The notes below the pieces were generated by a model. It was not told the DNA's origin and ran no database searches. It saw only the letters and a program-made list of their open reading frames with translations. A program made the position numbers and the translations under genes. Below, piece by piece: positions 1 through 11,185 of a stretch of 64,000 nt of DNA; within the stretch, counting starts at the first letter, position 1, and each line of letters begins with the position of its first letter. The stretch comes from Utricularia gibba (taxonomy: Eukaryota; Streptophyta; Magnoliopsida; Lamiales; Lentibulariaceae): positions 2,170,001 to 2,234,000 of the forward strand of contig CM007990.1 in assembly GCA_002189035.1 (NCBI GenBank). The letters run 5' to 3'.

Positions 1-2379
1 AAAGATCATTTCATATTAATATTAATATTCTCTTAGTGGCAACACAAGGAACACTATATCATATGGTTTGACTTTCTAATCCAACAAGGTTCACAATAAT
101 AATAATATATTATTAATATTCTTAATATCTTCTTTATATTAGTAATAAGAAAAAAACCATAATGGGAAAAAAGTACACAATTTGAAACATTTGAGGCAAA
201 AATACACATTTAAAACCTTAACAGACGTTAGGATATTTTTGCATTGTCAAAAACATTTGAGGACAAAAATATATTTTTCAAATATGTGTGGCATATTAAA
301 ACATTTTTGAAAACATTTGGGGCATTCTTGCATTTGTGTGTGAACTTTAGGGTTAATTTGCACCACAATAAACTATTGGAGCAAAAAAGTTCGTGTGTGC
401 AGTTGAGGGAAAAAAAAAACTTGACCCCAATTAAAATGCACCAAACTCTTGTTCAGGTCTTCCTTCTTTTTGTATATGGACATCAAAGTAGAGTTAGTTT
501 GGGCATCATTGATTGGTCGTAATAAACCTTGTGTATAACATATATTTTGGAGTTATTTCTATAAATTTGAACTAAATCATGAATTACTTTATAAAACTAA
601 CACCAAGATTTCAACCCAAAAATTCTTTTATGCATGGACACTAAAGATAATATATACGTAAACTATAAATAGAAAAGAATGAAATAATGAGAAAAGGGAT
701 TTAAGATAAGAATGCAACCACAAAAAAAAAAAATTGAATAAGATATTGACTCTAAGACCAATGCCTCCCATGAGGAAAGAATAACACAAACCATAGAAAA
801 TACCATGAACATTACTGAGAAAAATAAACAATTAACAAACAAAAAATTAGGAAAATGAGATTAATGAAATCAAAATCTCATTCAATAGTAGAGAGTACAA
901 TAGTAGGTTATAAAGCTATATGTGCAATAGTAATATTATAAGGATTATATTTCTAACACTCATTAAGTGGAACATGGATATCAAGTTGGCTCAACTTGGA
1001 CGATAAATGAGGATGTTGAATGATCCTAAGTACTTTTGTGATTAATTATTTGCTTGCTCCTTTGTACAGATGTATTTTATTAAAATTTTGTGCTTACTTT
1101 CTTTTTCATGAAGATAGTGCCAATAAATATCAAATCCATCCATACTATGTTAGATTCTTCACATTTCTTATGGTTGATTGATTTTTGCAATATCAAATTT
1201 TGTGGCTACTACTTGATCTCAAAAACTTTTAGTAGATTTTGGATCCAAGATATCTCACATGACCTAGTAGACATGTGAGATATTTTGTGTTATTTAAATT
1301 CTTTGATAACAAAAGCAAGTGTCTTTAAAATGCAAATTATCTTACTAAATAAATTTACAAGCCTAATTCATACATAATCATAAAACAAATACGAGCATAT
1401 TAGATTAAGATCGAATACAAAGAGTTTTGTGTTTGTCATGTATAGACTAATGTATTCTGTTTTTGTCATAATAAAAATTAAGTCTAATGTAATACTAATA
1501 CAATCTTACAATAAATGTAGAAAAGTAATAAACGAGCAAATCAGATTTCTGTCTAAACTGAAAGAAGATGATGTCTTGAGACCTCTAGAAATAACATGCT
1601 CATTACCCTATTTATCCTACCCAAACCAAAAATCATGCATCTAACATTCCAAAAATTCAAGTCTACCTAAACCCTTAACTAGGGTTGTTTAAAAAAATAT
1701 TTATCCCCACTCTTGGATCTATTTTAGTTTGTTAATGAGAAATGTGATTATACAAATAAGATAGTTTAATGAGAATTGTGCATGCTTATTCTTTTTGTCC
1801 CAAAGAACCACATGGTATTTAGTTACTCATATTAAGGAAAAATAACACAAGTTTATAACATAACATCAAAAGGATGTTCATATTGCAGTTTAATATGAAC
1901 AAGATAAACAGAAACGAAAATGCAAATAGTTTAGTGCGAAAAACTAAAATGTTTCTTGCAATCTACTTTCTCCTCCATCCTCTTTGTCGTTCTACAATTT
2001 TTATTTTAGAACCCTCTCCCCATTATCTCAAGTGTTCTACCAAGAGTAGAGATATTTTTCTCTCTCTATCTTATCTCTATTTTTATTCAAAATCTTTCTT
2101 TTTCATCCTCTTAGATTTTATGCTTCTCTTTTCTCCCTTTTGTCTCATTTTTCTGCTACTTCTACTGTATACTTTAAACTCCTTACGATTTGGACTATTG
2201 AAAATGTGTTGCATTGCTCGAAGAAAGTGATTAAAATAAAAATTACGGTTTACATCCAGGATTTAGTCCTACTTTGGAATAAAAGACATAAACATTGCTA
2301 ATCACAAAAATACATAAATACCTAATAAAATCATAATTTTGTAGTACGATATTAATTATTTCTTAGTCCTAAAATATTG
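1..2379. other. AT-rich intergenic DNA, no gene seen
   Basis: Short open frames occur on both strands but none shows recognisable motifs, codon bias or splice context. The start of the stretch is rich in TAATATTAATATT-type runs. I see no RNA gene or complete element here. It probably belongs to the same decayed-transposon landscape as the copia relic that follows. Confidence 0.5.
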
Positions 2380-3530
2380 AAAATTATGTGTTATCACTCT
2401 TGCATTCCATCATGTTTCTTAAACTTCAACCTTATCATGTTATCATCCCAAAAAATCTAGAAACCGCATATCAATTTTTTGATGTTGGTACAACATACCC
2501 AATCACTATTACTATAGGCTCTAAGATGCTAATCTGAAGTGGTAGAAAAAAATACAACTTTGTTTGGCTGCCCTTCAAATACTGAAGTACTCGCATTGCA
2601 CAATTTGGAATGCATTTCTTTTAATTTATCCATATGCTTAGCTAGAATCTATAAAACATAAGCAATATCATTTCTATTAAATATTATATAAATAAGCTAG
2701 TATCATATATTTTGTGACATCCTCTAGCAATGGTGAAGTGGATTCATCCATCTTGTATCAAGAAACGAATGGAGTGTTATAGTTGGCTTGATTGCAAGAA
2801 AATCATATTCTAACATATATTTTCTTTGAAATATATTTACTCTTTTTCGTATTTACTGACTTGAAGTTTTAAAAAATACTTAAATGCTCCTAAGTTATGA
2901 AATTTAAACTCAAATACATTATTAACTTATGAATTTTAATGAAAAAATTACTATTTATTAGTATGTCATTGATATATATTAATAGAACTATAGTTGTACC
3001 ATTATGTGTGATTATAGTAAAAAAGTGAGGAATCAATATGCAATTGTTTAAACTCATAACTAACTAAAAAGTCGAATTTTTGTTTTATTCCATTGATGCT
3101 TGTTTGATTCCATAAATCACTTTCTTCATCTCATAAGTAGATTTCTTTATCTTTCTACGAGTGAGTATGTTATTACAACAGAAAGAACTTGTATGCAAGT
3201 TTGCTTTTGGAAGATACCATTTAGGAATATATTACATATGTCTATTTGTCTAATTGTGACTATTAAAACAAAGACTAGTCTTTACAATAGTATGCTTGAC
3301 AACTAACTTGAATGTTTCATTGTAACCAAAGCCATGTATTTGGTTATATCCTCTTGTAACTAACTTTCACTTATGTCACTTTATCATTTCATTGGCATTT
3401 ATGTTGATTTGCAAAATCCACTGTCACTCAGTTAATCGAGCATGTTTCAAGAACTAGAATAACTTCCCTTGTATCAGTTGCTTCTAGTGTTAAAGGTTTT
3501 AAATTGAATCACTTCAACCCAGTTTAATGA
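2380..3530 (-). pseudogene. Ty1/copia reverse transcriptase/RNase H relic
   Basis: Reading the minus strand from about 3530 down to 2380 gives, in shifting frames, the landmarks of a copia RT-RNase H region in the right order. First comes an LVTRGYNQIHGFGYNETF-like stretch (about 3355-3300). Then comes QIDICNIFLNG (near 3250), where intact elements have QLDVNNAFLNG. Next are YGIKQASMEWN (about 3110-3080) and IYINDILI at the catalytic YVDD position (about 2970). Finally there is LRAYSNSDWVCC with CGF-IFWDDNMIRLKFKKH (about 2520-2400), matching the RNase H end of copia polyproteins. Stops and frameshifts are frequent and the catalytic YVDD is degraded to YIND, so this is dead. No LTRs were identified. 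The family call rests on several motifs in order; the exact boundaries are uncertain. Confidence 0.75.
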
Positions 3531-4614
3531 CTTTGTTGCTTGCTAATAGGTGAAAGGTTCATGAGTTTTTGAAACATTTTTTAGTGAACTCATAGTGCGT
3601 TTTCCCTAGTCTTGTAGTTCTTACGATAGCATATAGGTATAAATATTTTTCTAGTCATCTTATTTTTTTTTTAGAGTCTTTCTACAAGTATGAATTAGGA
3701 TTACCTTGGTAAGACGAAGGAGGGGCTTGAGTTGATGAATGTTTGAGAGGGCCTTATCTTGTCCAATAGAAGATGAGGGACATCAAAAAGAGTGCCATTA
3801 GAGTGTGTAGAGGATTTATGAAGCTTATGGTGAGAGGATCCTTGCAACTCGACAATGTATGTATTTGTCTCTAACTTTATTCATATTGTTGCACTGTACA
3901 TCAAGATTTAATCTATTTCCTCAACTTGGAGAAATATATCCATATGAGCGTATCACCAACAAGGTAAGAAAAGCTCTAGTATTCTTGTTCTAGGGGTTCA
4001 CTTTGTTCTTACGATTTTATAATTTCATAATAGAAATATGTTTACTAGCATGTGAGCATGTCTAATTTTCCGATTTTTCAGGTTATCATTTCTCAAGTCC
4101 TTATTCGCTTTCTCCAATCATGCCTAAAGTAGCATGAATATTATGGAAATTTTGTTAAAAATAGATAACATTCATAAATCCCATAATAGTTATGAATATT
4201 GCATAATAGTCTTTTTTTTAGCTATTAAGTATAACATTAAATGCACTAAAGATCTAGAAATCAAGAAAAAGGAACAAAGAAGTGTTAATTTGAAAAACAA
4301 AAATTGAGGTTGCTTTCACATGAGGGAAAAGATTTTCACTAAAGAAAATATTTGAAAATACATGAATATACTCAAAAAGGTTGCAATAAACTTCAATTAT
4401 ATATATACTAGCATTTAGATTTGACAATCAATGATAACTTCAAAAGTGGCAGATATCATCCATATTCTTTAATTACTTACAATAATTAATAAAATATACT
4501 ATATAATAATAATTATATATATATGATAAACGGAAATTTTTCTAATATCATTGCAAATAAAAATAGAAAATCCGTATCAAATAAATTTATTATCCCTAAT
4601 CTACATAAAATACA
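3531..4614. other. intergenic DNA, nothing recognisable
   Basis: No open frame with motifs. The region around 3700-3850 is less AT-rich than its surroundings and could be more of the upstream (integrase-side) part of the neighbouring minus-strand copia relic, but I could not align it to a domain. Confidence 0.35.
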
Positions 4615-5100
4615 AATTTAGAAAACTTGTATAGTGGATATTGGGGTCGATCACGAAGAGCTTGTGCTTGCTAAGTGTTCTAGTAAATGCATAATTCGGG
4701 ATAACAGTAGGTCTTAGTCTAAGCTCGGACTAACAGTGGTAAACAATTTCAGTAAACAAGGTAAGTAAACAATATCAGATCTTGACGCTAAGGTAACAGG
4801 TACTGGTTTTGACTCAGACTAATACGAGAACACCTTAAGGATCTATGGGTGGTGTCATACTAAGGTTCCTAACTTAATTTACCATTTTCCTACACTCATA
4901 ACTTCAAATAATCTAGGTCTACCCTGATCATTCATCATATTTTTTGCTTAAACTAGTCCCCAATGTCATAACCCACATTGCAATTAGGTCTACCCAGATG
5001 CAAGGCATATAGAATTAGGTCTACCCGGTTTTACTGGTTTTACCCTAGACTAACACCGACTACTCCCGTCTTGGTTTGTTGATCTACCTCTAAACCAAGT
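4615..5100. repeat. dispersed repeat, copy 1 (second copy at 22425-22870)
   Basis: This stretch is co-linear with 22425-22870. Shared blocks include GGTCGATCACGAAGAGCT versus GGTTGATCACAAGGAGCT, the CTAACAGTGGTA block, the 'TACTAAGG...CCTAA/CTAATTTAATT' block and the 'CAATTAGGTCTAC...' versus 'CAATTAAATCTAT...' block, ending at 'CTAACACC'. The pair is diverged but gap-poor over about 450 bp. It has no coding capacity, and resembles the non-coding internal part of large plant retroelement derivatives. That class assignment is inference. Confidence 0.6.
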
Positions 5101-6173
5101 ATCTAAGTTGTGAAACTACTTGCTTCCCTCCTTAGGTCTACCCATGGTTTGTTAGAAACAAGAGTTAAGGAATACACATAAATTTCATCATCAAACCTAA
5201 GCACACACCACACCACTTCACCTTAAGGCATCCCTAAGACTCTAGCCACTCATGTTTGGAAAATAAAACACGATTTCATTCATATAAGTTGGCCAAAATG
5301 GGAAAAACATTGTAAACAAGTCAAATGCAGAAACTCGAAATGGTCAGAAAACTAAAAAGTAAATAAAGATTGTCCTTCCGCCCGTTAGCTACTGTTCACA
5401 GCCCGGAACAGTAGCGCTTGACTAGGCTCCGATGCTATTCTTGGTAGTGAAGGCCCTCCTTCCCCCTTCTGGTTGGTGTTTTTCACATTGGGGAAGAAGA
5501 CCCCCATTTGCGTCCCCCTTGCTATTCGCTTCAACTTCCCGCTCACTCTTTCTTTTTCAAATTAATTCCCTTTTCTTTTACTTCACTCCATTGCACTGTT
5601 TCTGCCTGCCAGTACTATTCCTGACCGCCAGTACTGCTCCTGGCCTGAACTTGCAGACTACGGTGGCAGCAGAACAATGATCTTTGTCCTTCTCCGGATT
5701 TTGCGCCCTTTTTCGCTTGTTTTACACGCTTGCAAGTCTGATTTTCGGCTCATCTCCCTGTTTGAACTTACTGAGATATCAGTAACACGAGTTCTGAACT
5801 AAATCAAAGGATTTAGTCCACTTTTCAACATAATCACATAGGATTAACATAAAGACCACTAAAGCATGAAAAATCACATTTATCTAACCTAAACCATAAT
5901 AAAATATAATCATTTTGTATTTTGAAATTTAGGAAAAATGTGTGTCATCAATATATATATATATATATAATTTTTTAATTTAAAATAACTAAAATCTATA
6001 TGACATCAAAACAAATCTTAATAATAAAATAATAATTATCGAATCAATTGGTATATTTAGGTTTCAAAAATAATACTCATTTATTTTTTTATTATATATT
6101 TTATTATACTCTTATTAGTATATAATTTTATCATTAAATTTGAATTAGATAAATATATTGTATATTTAGCAAT

Positions 6174-6217
<44 letters not shown>

Positions 6218-7429
6218 AATATAGGTATTTATGAGTATTATACATGAATTTTAATTAAAAAAATATAAATAAATTATAATTTGATTAACTTAAGTATTTA
6301 ATTAATTAATTAATATTAATGTTCATTCCTTACACATTACAATTCTAATTGGATAGAAAATGATGCATAAATTTCCGATAGAGCACTCACCACACTTTTA
6401 TTTATATAGGAATGTTCTAGAAAATCTTTGATACAGTGCACTTGTTTTCATTTCTAAAAATTATATTAATGATATGAATTAATTTTAATAATTTATTACA
6501 AATATTATATATATTCTTTCAATATAAATATGTCTAAGTACAATTCTATACAATTAAAAATAGTAAAAGTACCAAAAAATAGAAATTCTTTATGAGCATT
6601 TTTAACAATATAATTTTTAGGTAATTTTATTATGAATTTGCTGTCTAAGTTTTTAAAATTTGGAAAAACTATGCATAGTAAAAAAAATTTTTTAATCCAT
6701 TTTTTAAAAAATTATAATATATCTAATTTGCACATTTTAATAAAATAATTTTGTAGTGAAAAATAAAGTGAGAATTTCATATTTAAAAGATTTCGATTTA
6801 CCTATAATTTCAATTCAAATTGCATTATAAGAATTAGAAAAGCATCTTGGCAAGACAGACATAAACTATCCTAAACAGTGGGATGTCAACTTTTCAAAAA
6901 GAGGTTATTTTGAATCCTTGTTATTATTCAATATTAATTCAATTAATAGAAAATGTAAAAAAGATTGTTTAATTAGAGTTTAATTTGTTTTAATTTAAAA
7001 TGAGTATATCAAATTTTAAACTTAAATTAAAATTCTTATTTACTTATTTTAAATTGAAAAATAATAAAATTGAATCCAAAAATGACAAATTAAATAAAAA
7101 GTGGTAAAAAATATTGTTTATTTTAGTCAAACAACATTTTTTGAATTAGGTTTATTGTTGGACGTTTTTCTAATTGAAGGTTAAAATAACTATTGTGAAT
7201 GCAAAATAGAATGTCTTTAACAATTCGTCCTCCATAATTGTTAAATTCTCCTTCAAATTAATTTAAATTTTCTCCATAAAACTTGATTGTCTCTAAGCAC
7301 TTGGGTTTCCTATTTCAAGATTTGATGGCATCAATATTATGTCACGAAATTGAGGCTATGAACACTGTTGTACTCTATAATAAACATATTTTTGTTCAGC
7401 ATGAGTTAATCTTTAGATAATATAGACAC
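5101..7429. other. intergenic: probable repeat continuation, then AT-rich DNA with TA microsatellites
   Basis: 5100-5900 probably continues the repeat described at 4615 and contains a 10-bp inverted repeat, GCTACTGTTC (5388-5397) against GAACAGTAGC (5406-5415). A Pro/Phe-rich open frame at 5432-5680 has no motifs and is not called. Runs of (TA)n lie near 5950-5968 and 6175-6214. The rest is extremely AT-rich with no gene. Confidence 0.4.
6175..6214. repeat. (TA)n microsatellite
   Basis: About 20 consecutive TA dinucleotides, directly visible. Likely length-polymorphic; no function inferred. Confidence 0.9.
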
Positions 7430-8560
7430 CATTTGTGATTCCCAAAAAAAGTATTAAATTTCAGAATTTTCTCATAAGCATCTATTAAATCTAAACCTTG
7501 ATCACTTATGATACATACATGATGTTTACTAAATAACATGAATATCAAGATTCTCTAATAATTACTTTAAAGATGAACCTGATTCATAAGGTATATATCT
7601 ATATGTCACATGTAATATATGCTTATTTGCATCAATTGTTATTGTAGCTTACATACTTATAACCACCATATTTAGAAGATTCAATGGCAAACCTAAACAC
7701 CCAAAAAACATATTCTAATAGTTATATCCCTTCAATATGTATATTATTTTTCAATGACAAGCCTAAAAGCCCAAAAAACATATTCTAGTCGTTATTTCCC
7801 TTCAATATCTATTTTATTTTCAAATTTCACAATAATTTGGTAACTCAATGCATGAATCATCCCATGAATTACTTTAACTATTATCTTAGAATTTGCAACT
7901 CATATGCTTTAGTTATAACCATCCATGGTTGTCAATAAAAAATTGTAAACTTATACTCTTTTTTTATGTAAGCTTGAATTACTTTAACTATTATCTTAAT
8001 ATTTGCATCCACTATAAGATAGATGATTCGAGGAGCAATGAGATCGAATGTGAAGTTAACATGCTCTTTAATCAAAGAATTACTTAGTCACATGCATGTG
8101 GGCCATTGAACAAAGAAATCTTTCATATACATGGTCGCGGCCTTGCATTCATATAACAAGAACAATTTGGTTACAAACATTTAATAGCATAAAGTGATTA
8201 TTTCCTCTTCGTAATGTGTGTATTCTATTTAGATGTTGATATTATATAATTTCACATCATCCTTTAAACCTTGATTGTCTTTAAAATGCATGATAATGGA
8301 TAGCTCTTTTGAATCTTCATTATAGTAACTCATTGAATAGCTAGTTGTATAGATGCATCTTAGTTTTCGTGGTAAAGATTGTTCATCTTTCAATAATTCA
8401 TATTTGGGAATCTTCTCTTCAACATCTATCATTATATTAGAAGCATTATCTACATGCATATTATCTGATTCATTGTTATCATATATATTTCGCGTCATCT
8501 TCATCAATGTTAACTTCATCACAATGTTCGAAACATTATAACAAAAAAACATGAAATATT
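7430..8560 (-). pseudogene. MULE (MuDR-type) transposase relic
   Basis: On the minus strand, 7665 to 7440 reads ITIDANKHILHVTY, then PYESGSSLK, LLENLDIHVI and, after a frameshift, MYIISDQGLDLIDAYEKIL. This is the order found in MULE-domain transposases: the second-strand D-G-N-x-x-(I/L)-P-L block, the W-x-W-F-L block and the ISD-(R/Q)-G catalytic block. Stops and frame changes break it. An acidic open frame at 8229-8552 (minus, 107 aa) lies upstream in the same direction. It may be remains of the N-terminal half, but shows no motif I can name. Two MULE relics elsewhere (25270-27710 and 51430-52100) are different, diverged copies. The DDE part is well supported; the extent is a guess. Confidence 0.6.
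7683..7821. repeat. tandem duplication, about 70-bp period
   Basis: Two adjacent units begin AATGGCAAACCTAAACACCC (7683) and AATGACAAGCCTAAAAGCCC (7753) and continue almost identically through CAAAAAACATATTCTA and CCCTTCAATAT. A second nearby duplication, GAATTACTTTAACTATTATC, occurs at about 7866 and 7976. Confidence 0.75.
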
Positions 8561-9773
8561 TATTAAATACTGAAAAAAAATATGTTAATCTTATAAAAAT
8601 ACAAATCTAACCATTTTATTATGTTGATTGTTGATAAGTTGTGGAAAAACCAAAATTAAGATCGAAATACTAAAGTTGTAATGATAGTTGATATCTCTAT
8701 TTATGTTTTAATTCTTGGATTATAGAATATTCAAATTATATGTGTCACTTGAAATTATGAAATTATAAAATTTGACAAATTTTATATAACAAATAAATTT
8801 TAAACAATTAAATAATTACCATGCCAATTAGAAGAAGGAAAACTATTTCAATACTATTCTATATTTTTTATATAAAATCTTTGAAGTGTTTATGTAGAAA
8901 TCATTCAGAAATGTCTGTATGGAATTAAATGTAAATCCTAATATTTATTCAATTCGGATCATCGCCAGTTTTGTTTGGCTTAAAATATGGAATTGCAATG
9001 CTAGATATTAATGATGCATAATAGAGATTTGAGTATTGAACTCAATATCAAACAAAATAAAGAATGTTTGTATTAAAAAGTTATGTTTATTTTTTAGTCA
9101 ATTATTATTGAAGATGAAATTAATATCAAAATAATGACTATTGATGTTATTTCAATTGGAAATTCTATTTTGATTTATAACTTAGAAATTTCAACTAGAA
9201 TTTGTTGATTTCGAAAAGATTACATAAGAATTTCCAATTTAAAACACAATACAAATGAAAATTATTCAAATAACTAAATTTCTATTCATATAATCATTTA
9301 ATTAACTAATATAATCATTTTTAAATAAAAGAAATAATTTTTTAATTAAAGTAAACCATTAAGTTTTATTTTTTACCATTCATTATTGAATAACTAAATT
9401 TCTATTCATATAAACATTTTTTCTAATTATTTAAAAACTTTGACATTAAATTTATACATATATTACTTAAAAAGCGTTATAAATAAACATTTATATACAA
9501 TTTTTATTTTTTCGCATGTTACTATTTTTCTAATTATTTTGAAATAAAACATATTGACTATATTAAATATTAATCAAATAGTTTTAAAAAGGTCAGTTAT
9601 TTCATAAAGATTAAGATGTTCTTAAACCCAAATTCATTTGGAAAAACATAATGGTGTAATAGTGGGGTGGGGAAGAGCGAGCAGAAGAACCCCAATTCTT
9701 CGCCGTGCTCCGCGCTTATTGCTCGGGTGGATAGGAGGAGTAGGAAGCTTGCGGAGGGGAACTTCCCTGAAAA
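8561..9773. other. AT-rich spacer and 5' flank of the ORANGE gene
   Basis: Strongly AT-rich to about 9640, with a locally duplicated block TAACTAAATTTCTATTCATA (about 9271 and 9391). Composition turns GC-richer from about 9655, consistent with the 5' UTR/promoter-proximal part of the following gene. No other gene is visible. Confidence 0.4.
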
Positions 9774-11185
9774 ATGGCGTCAGTGTCCGGTTTCCCCTAT
9801 TTTCGTCCTCTGCACTCCCCGCTTAACTCTTCCACTTCCAGATCGTTTCCAATTCTCTTGAAAACTTTCTCTCCGAAAATCAAAAGTATAATCCCCGCTC
9901 TTCTTCTTTCTCAAATGATAGCCCACTGAACGAAAGGTTTGACTTTAATCTTGTCTACACTTTTGTCTGTTTTTAATATTAAATTTCTGTTGTAATTCTT
10001 GAAATGAAATCATTTTATGGTTGCTCGCTGCTTTCTTATATCCAGCATTGAGATTCTCCGGGGTCCTTTTTTTTCTTTGCAGCTTCTGCATCATACAAGG
10101 GCCAGAAGCGGTTCAGGATTTTGTCCAGATGGAGATGCAGGAAATACCGGATAATATCAGAGCGAGACGCAACAAAATTTTTCTCTTGATGGAGGAAGTA
10201 AACCCCAGAGCCTGTTTTTGTAATTGGTTTTCTGTCTTCCGATTGTTGCATGACATGTTCAAATTCTAGGTTAGGAGACTTAGAGTTCAACAACGCATAA
10301 AAAGCAGGACTGGTATTGAGGACGAAGGAAGAGTAGATGAGATGCCGGACATGCCATCATCCATTCCCTTTCTTCCTCTTGTGGTGATTTCCCACCCGAA
10401 GCTTAATCATTTATATGATTGATTCCTCTTCTCTTTGTTTTTTTCATTAATATCCATTCGTCTTTGTTACATACAATTCAGACACCCAAGACTATGAAAC
10501 AGTTGTATTTGACGAGCTTTGGGTTTATAGCTGGTATCATTGTCTTCGGAGGCCTCATTGCACCCACGGTAAGCTTTCTTTTTCTCTGTATGGGTGAGAA
10601 CCCGCTCTGATTTGTTTTCCTGTGTCAGCTTGAGCTGAAACTGGGTATCGGAGGAACGACGTACGCAGATTTCATACGTAACATGCATCTGCCTATGCAG
10701 TTGAGGTACCCTAGAAAGCAGGCAGGAGAACTCAACCTGTTGTGATTTTGGTTCATGGATTGAACGCATCTTGCCTGTTCTAGTCAGGTGGATCCTATTG
10801 TGGCATCGTTCTCCGGTGGGCTGTCGGAGTTATTTCTGCATTGATGGTGCTGGAACTAAACAATGTGGAGCAACAGGAGAAGAAGAGATGCAAGTACTGC
10901 ATTGGAATTGGTAAGCCTAAGGATCCTGTTATAGTTGAGGATTTGATTCAGACTGAATTCATCTACTTGCATATTCTGTTAGGATACTTGGCTTGTGCCC
11001 GTTGTTCAGCCACTGGCTTCTTGTCCACTGGGCCGATTTCAACTGGCGCTTCATCGTCAGCAACACCTGTTAGGTGTAGCAACTGCTCTGGTTCTGGGAA
11101 GGTGATGTGTCCAACGTGCCTCTGCACTGGAATGATGATGGCTAGCGAGCACGACCCTCGGATTGATCCCTTCGATTTGCAATGA
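9774..11185 (+). pseudogene. OR: ORANGE (OR), plastid DnaJ-type zinc-finger protein, with frame breaks
   Basis: Homologues are plastid membrane proteins that stabilise phytoene synthase and promote chromoplast and carotenoid accumulation. Exons I infer: 9774-9936, 10083-10197, 10270-10380 or -10383, 10482-10568, 10629-10705, 10784-10910, 10983-11185, all with GT-AG borders. Recognisable blocks are FCIIQGPEAVQDF, NIRARRNKIFLLMEEV, RRLRVQQRIKSRTGI, two membrane segments (about TSFGFIAGIIVFGGLIAP and the ASFSGG...ISALMV stretch), and C-terminal CxxCxGxG repeats (CKYCIGIG, CARCSATG, CSNCSGSG, CPTCLCTG) ending EHDPRIDPFDLQ. Two problems exist. The ATG frame at 9774 does not match the frame that exon 1 needs at its 3' end (about 9870-9936). 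Exon 6 also lacks one G in the run at 10818-10820, where GGTGGGCTG should encode Gly-Gly-Ala. Without those two changes the protein would be complete. It is either a recent pseudogene or a gene with consensus errors; introns exclude a retrocopy. Confidence 0.88.

Noticed and set aside
5432-5680. 82-residue Phe/Ser/Pro-rich open frame as a secreted peptide gene
   Set aside because: It lies in sequence continuous with a dispersed repeat, and its composition simply reflects a CT-rich tract.
6175-6214. TA-rich tract as a replication origin or matrix-attachment site
   Set aside because: A simple TA microsatellite is sufficient explanation; nothing else supports a function.
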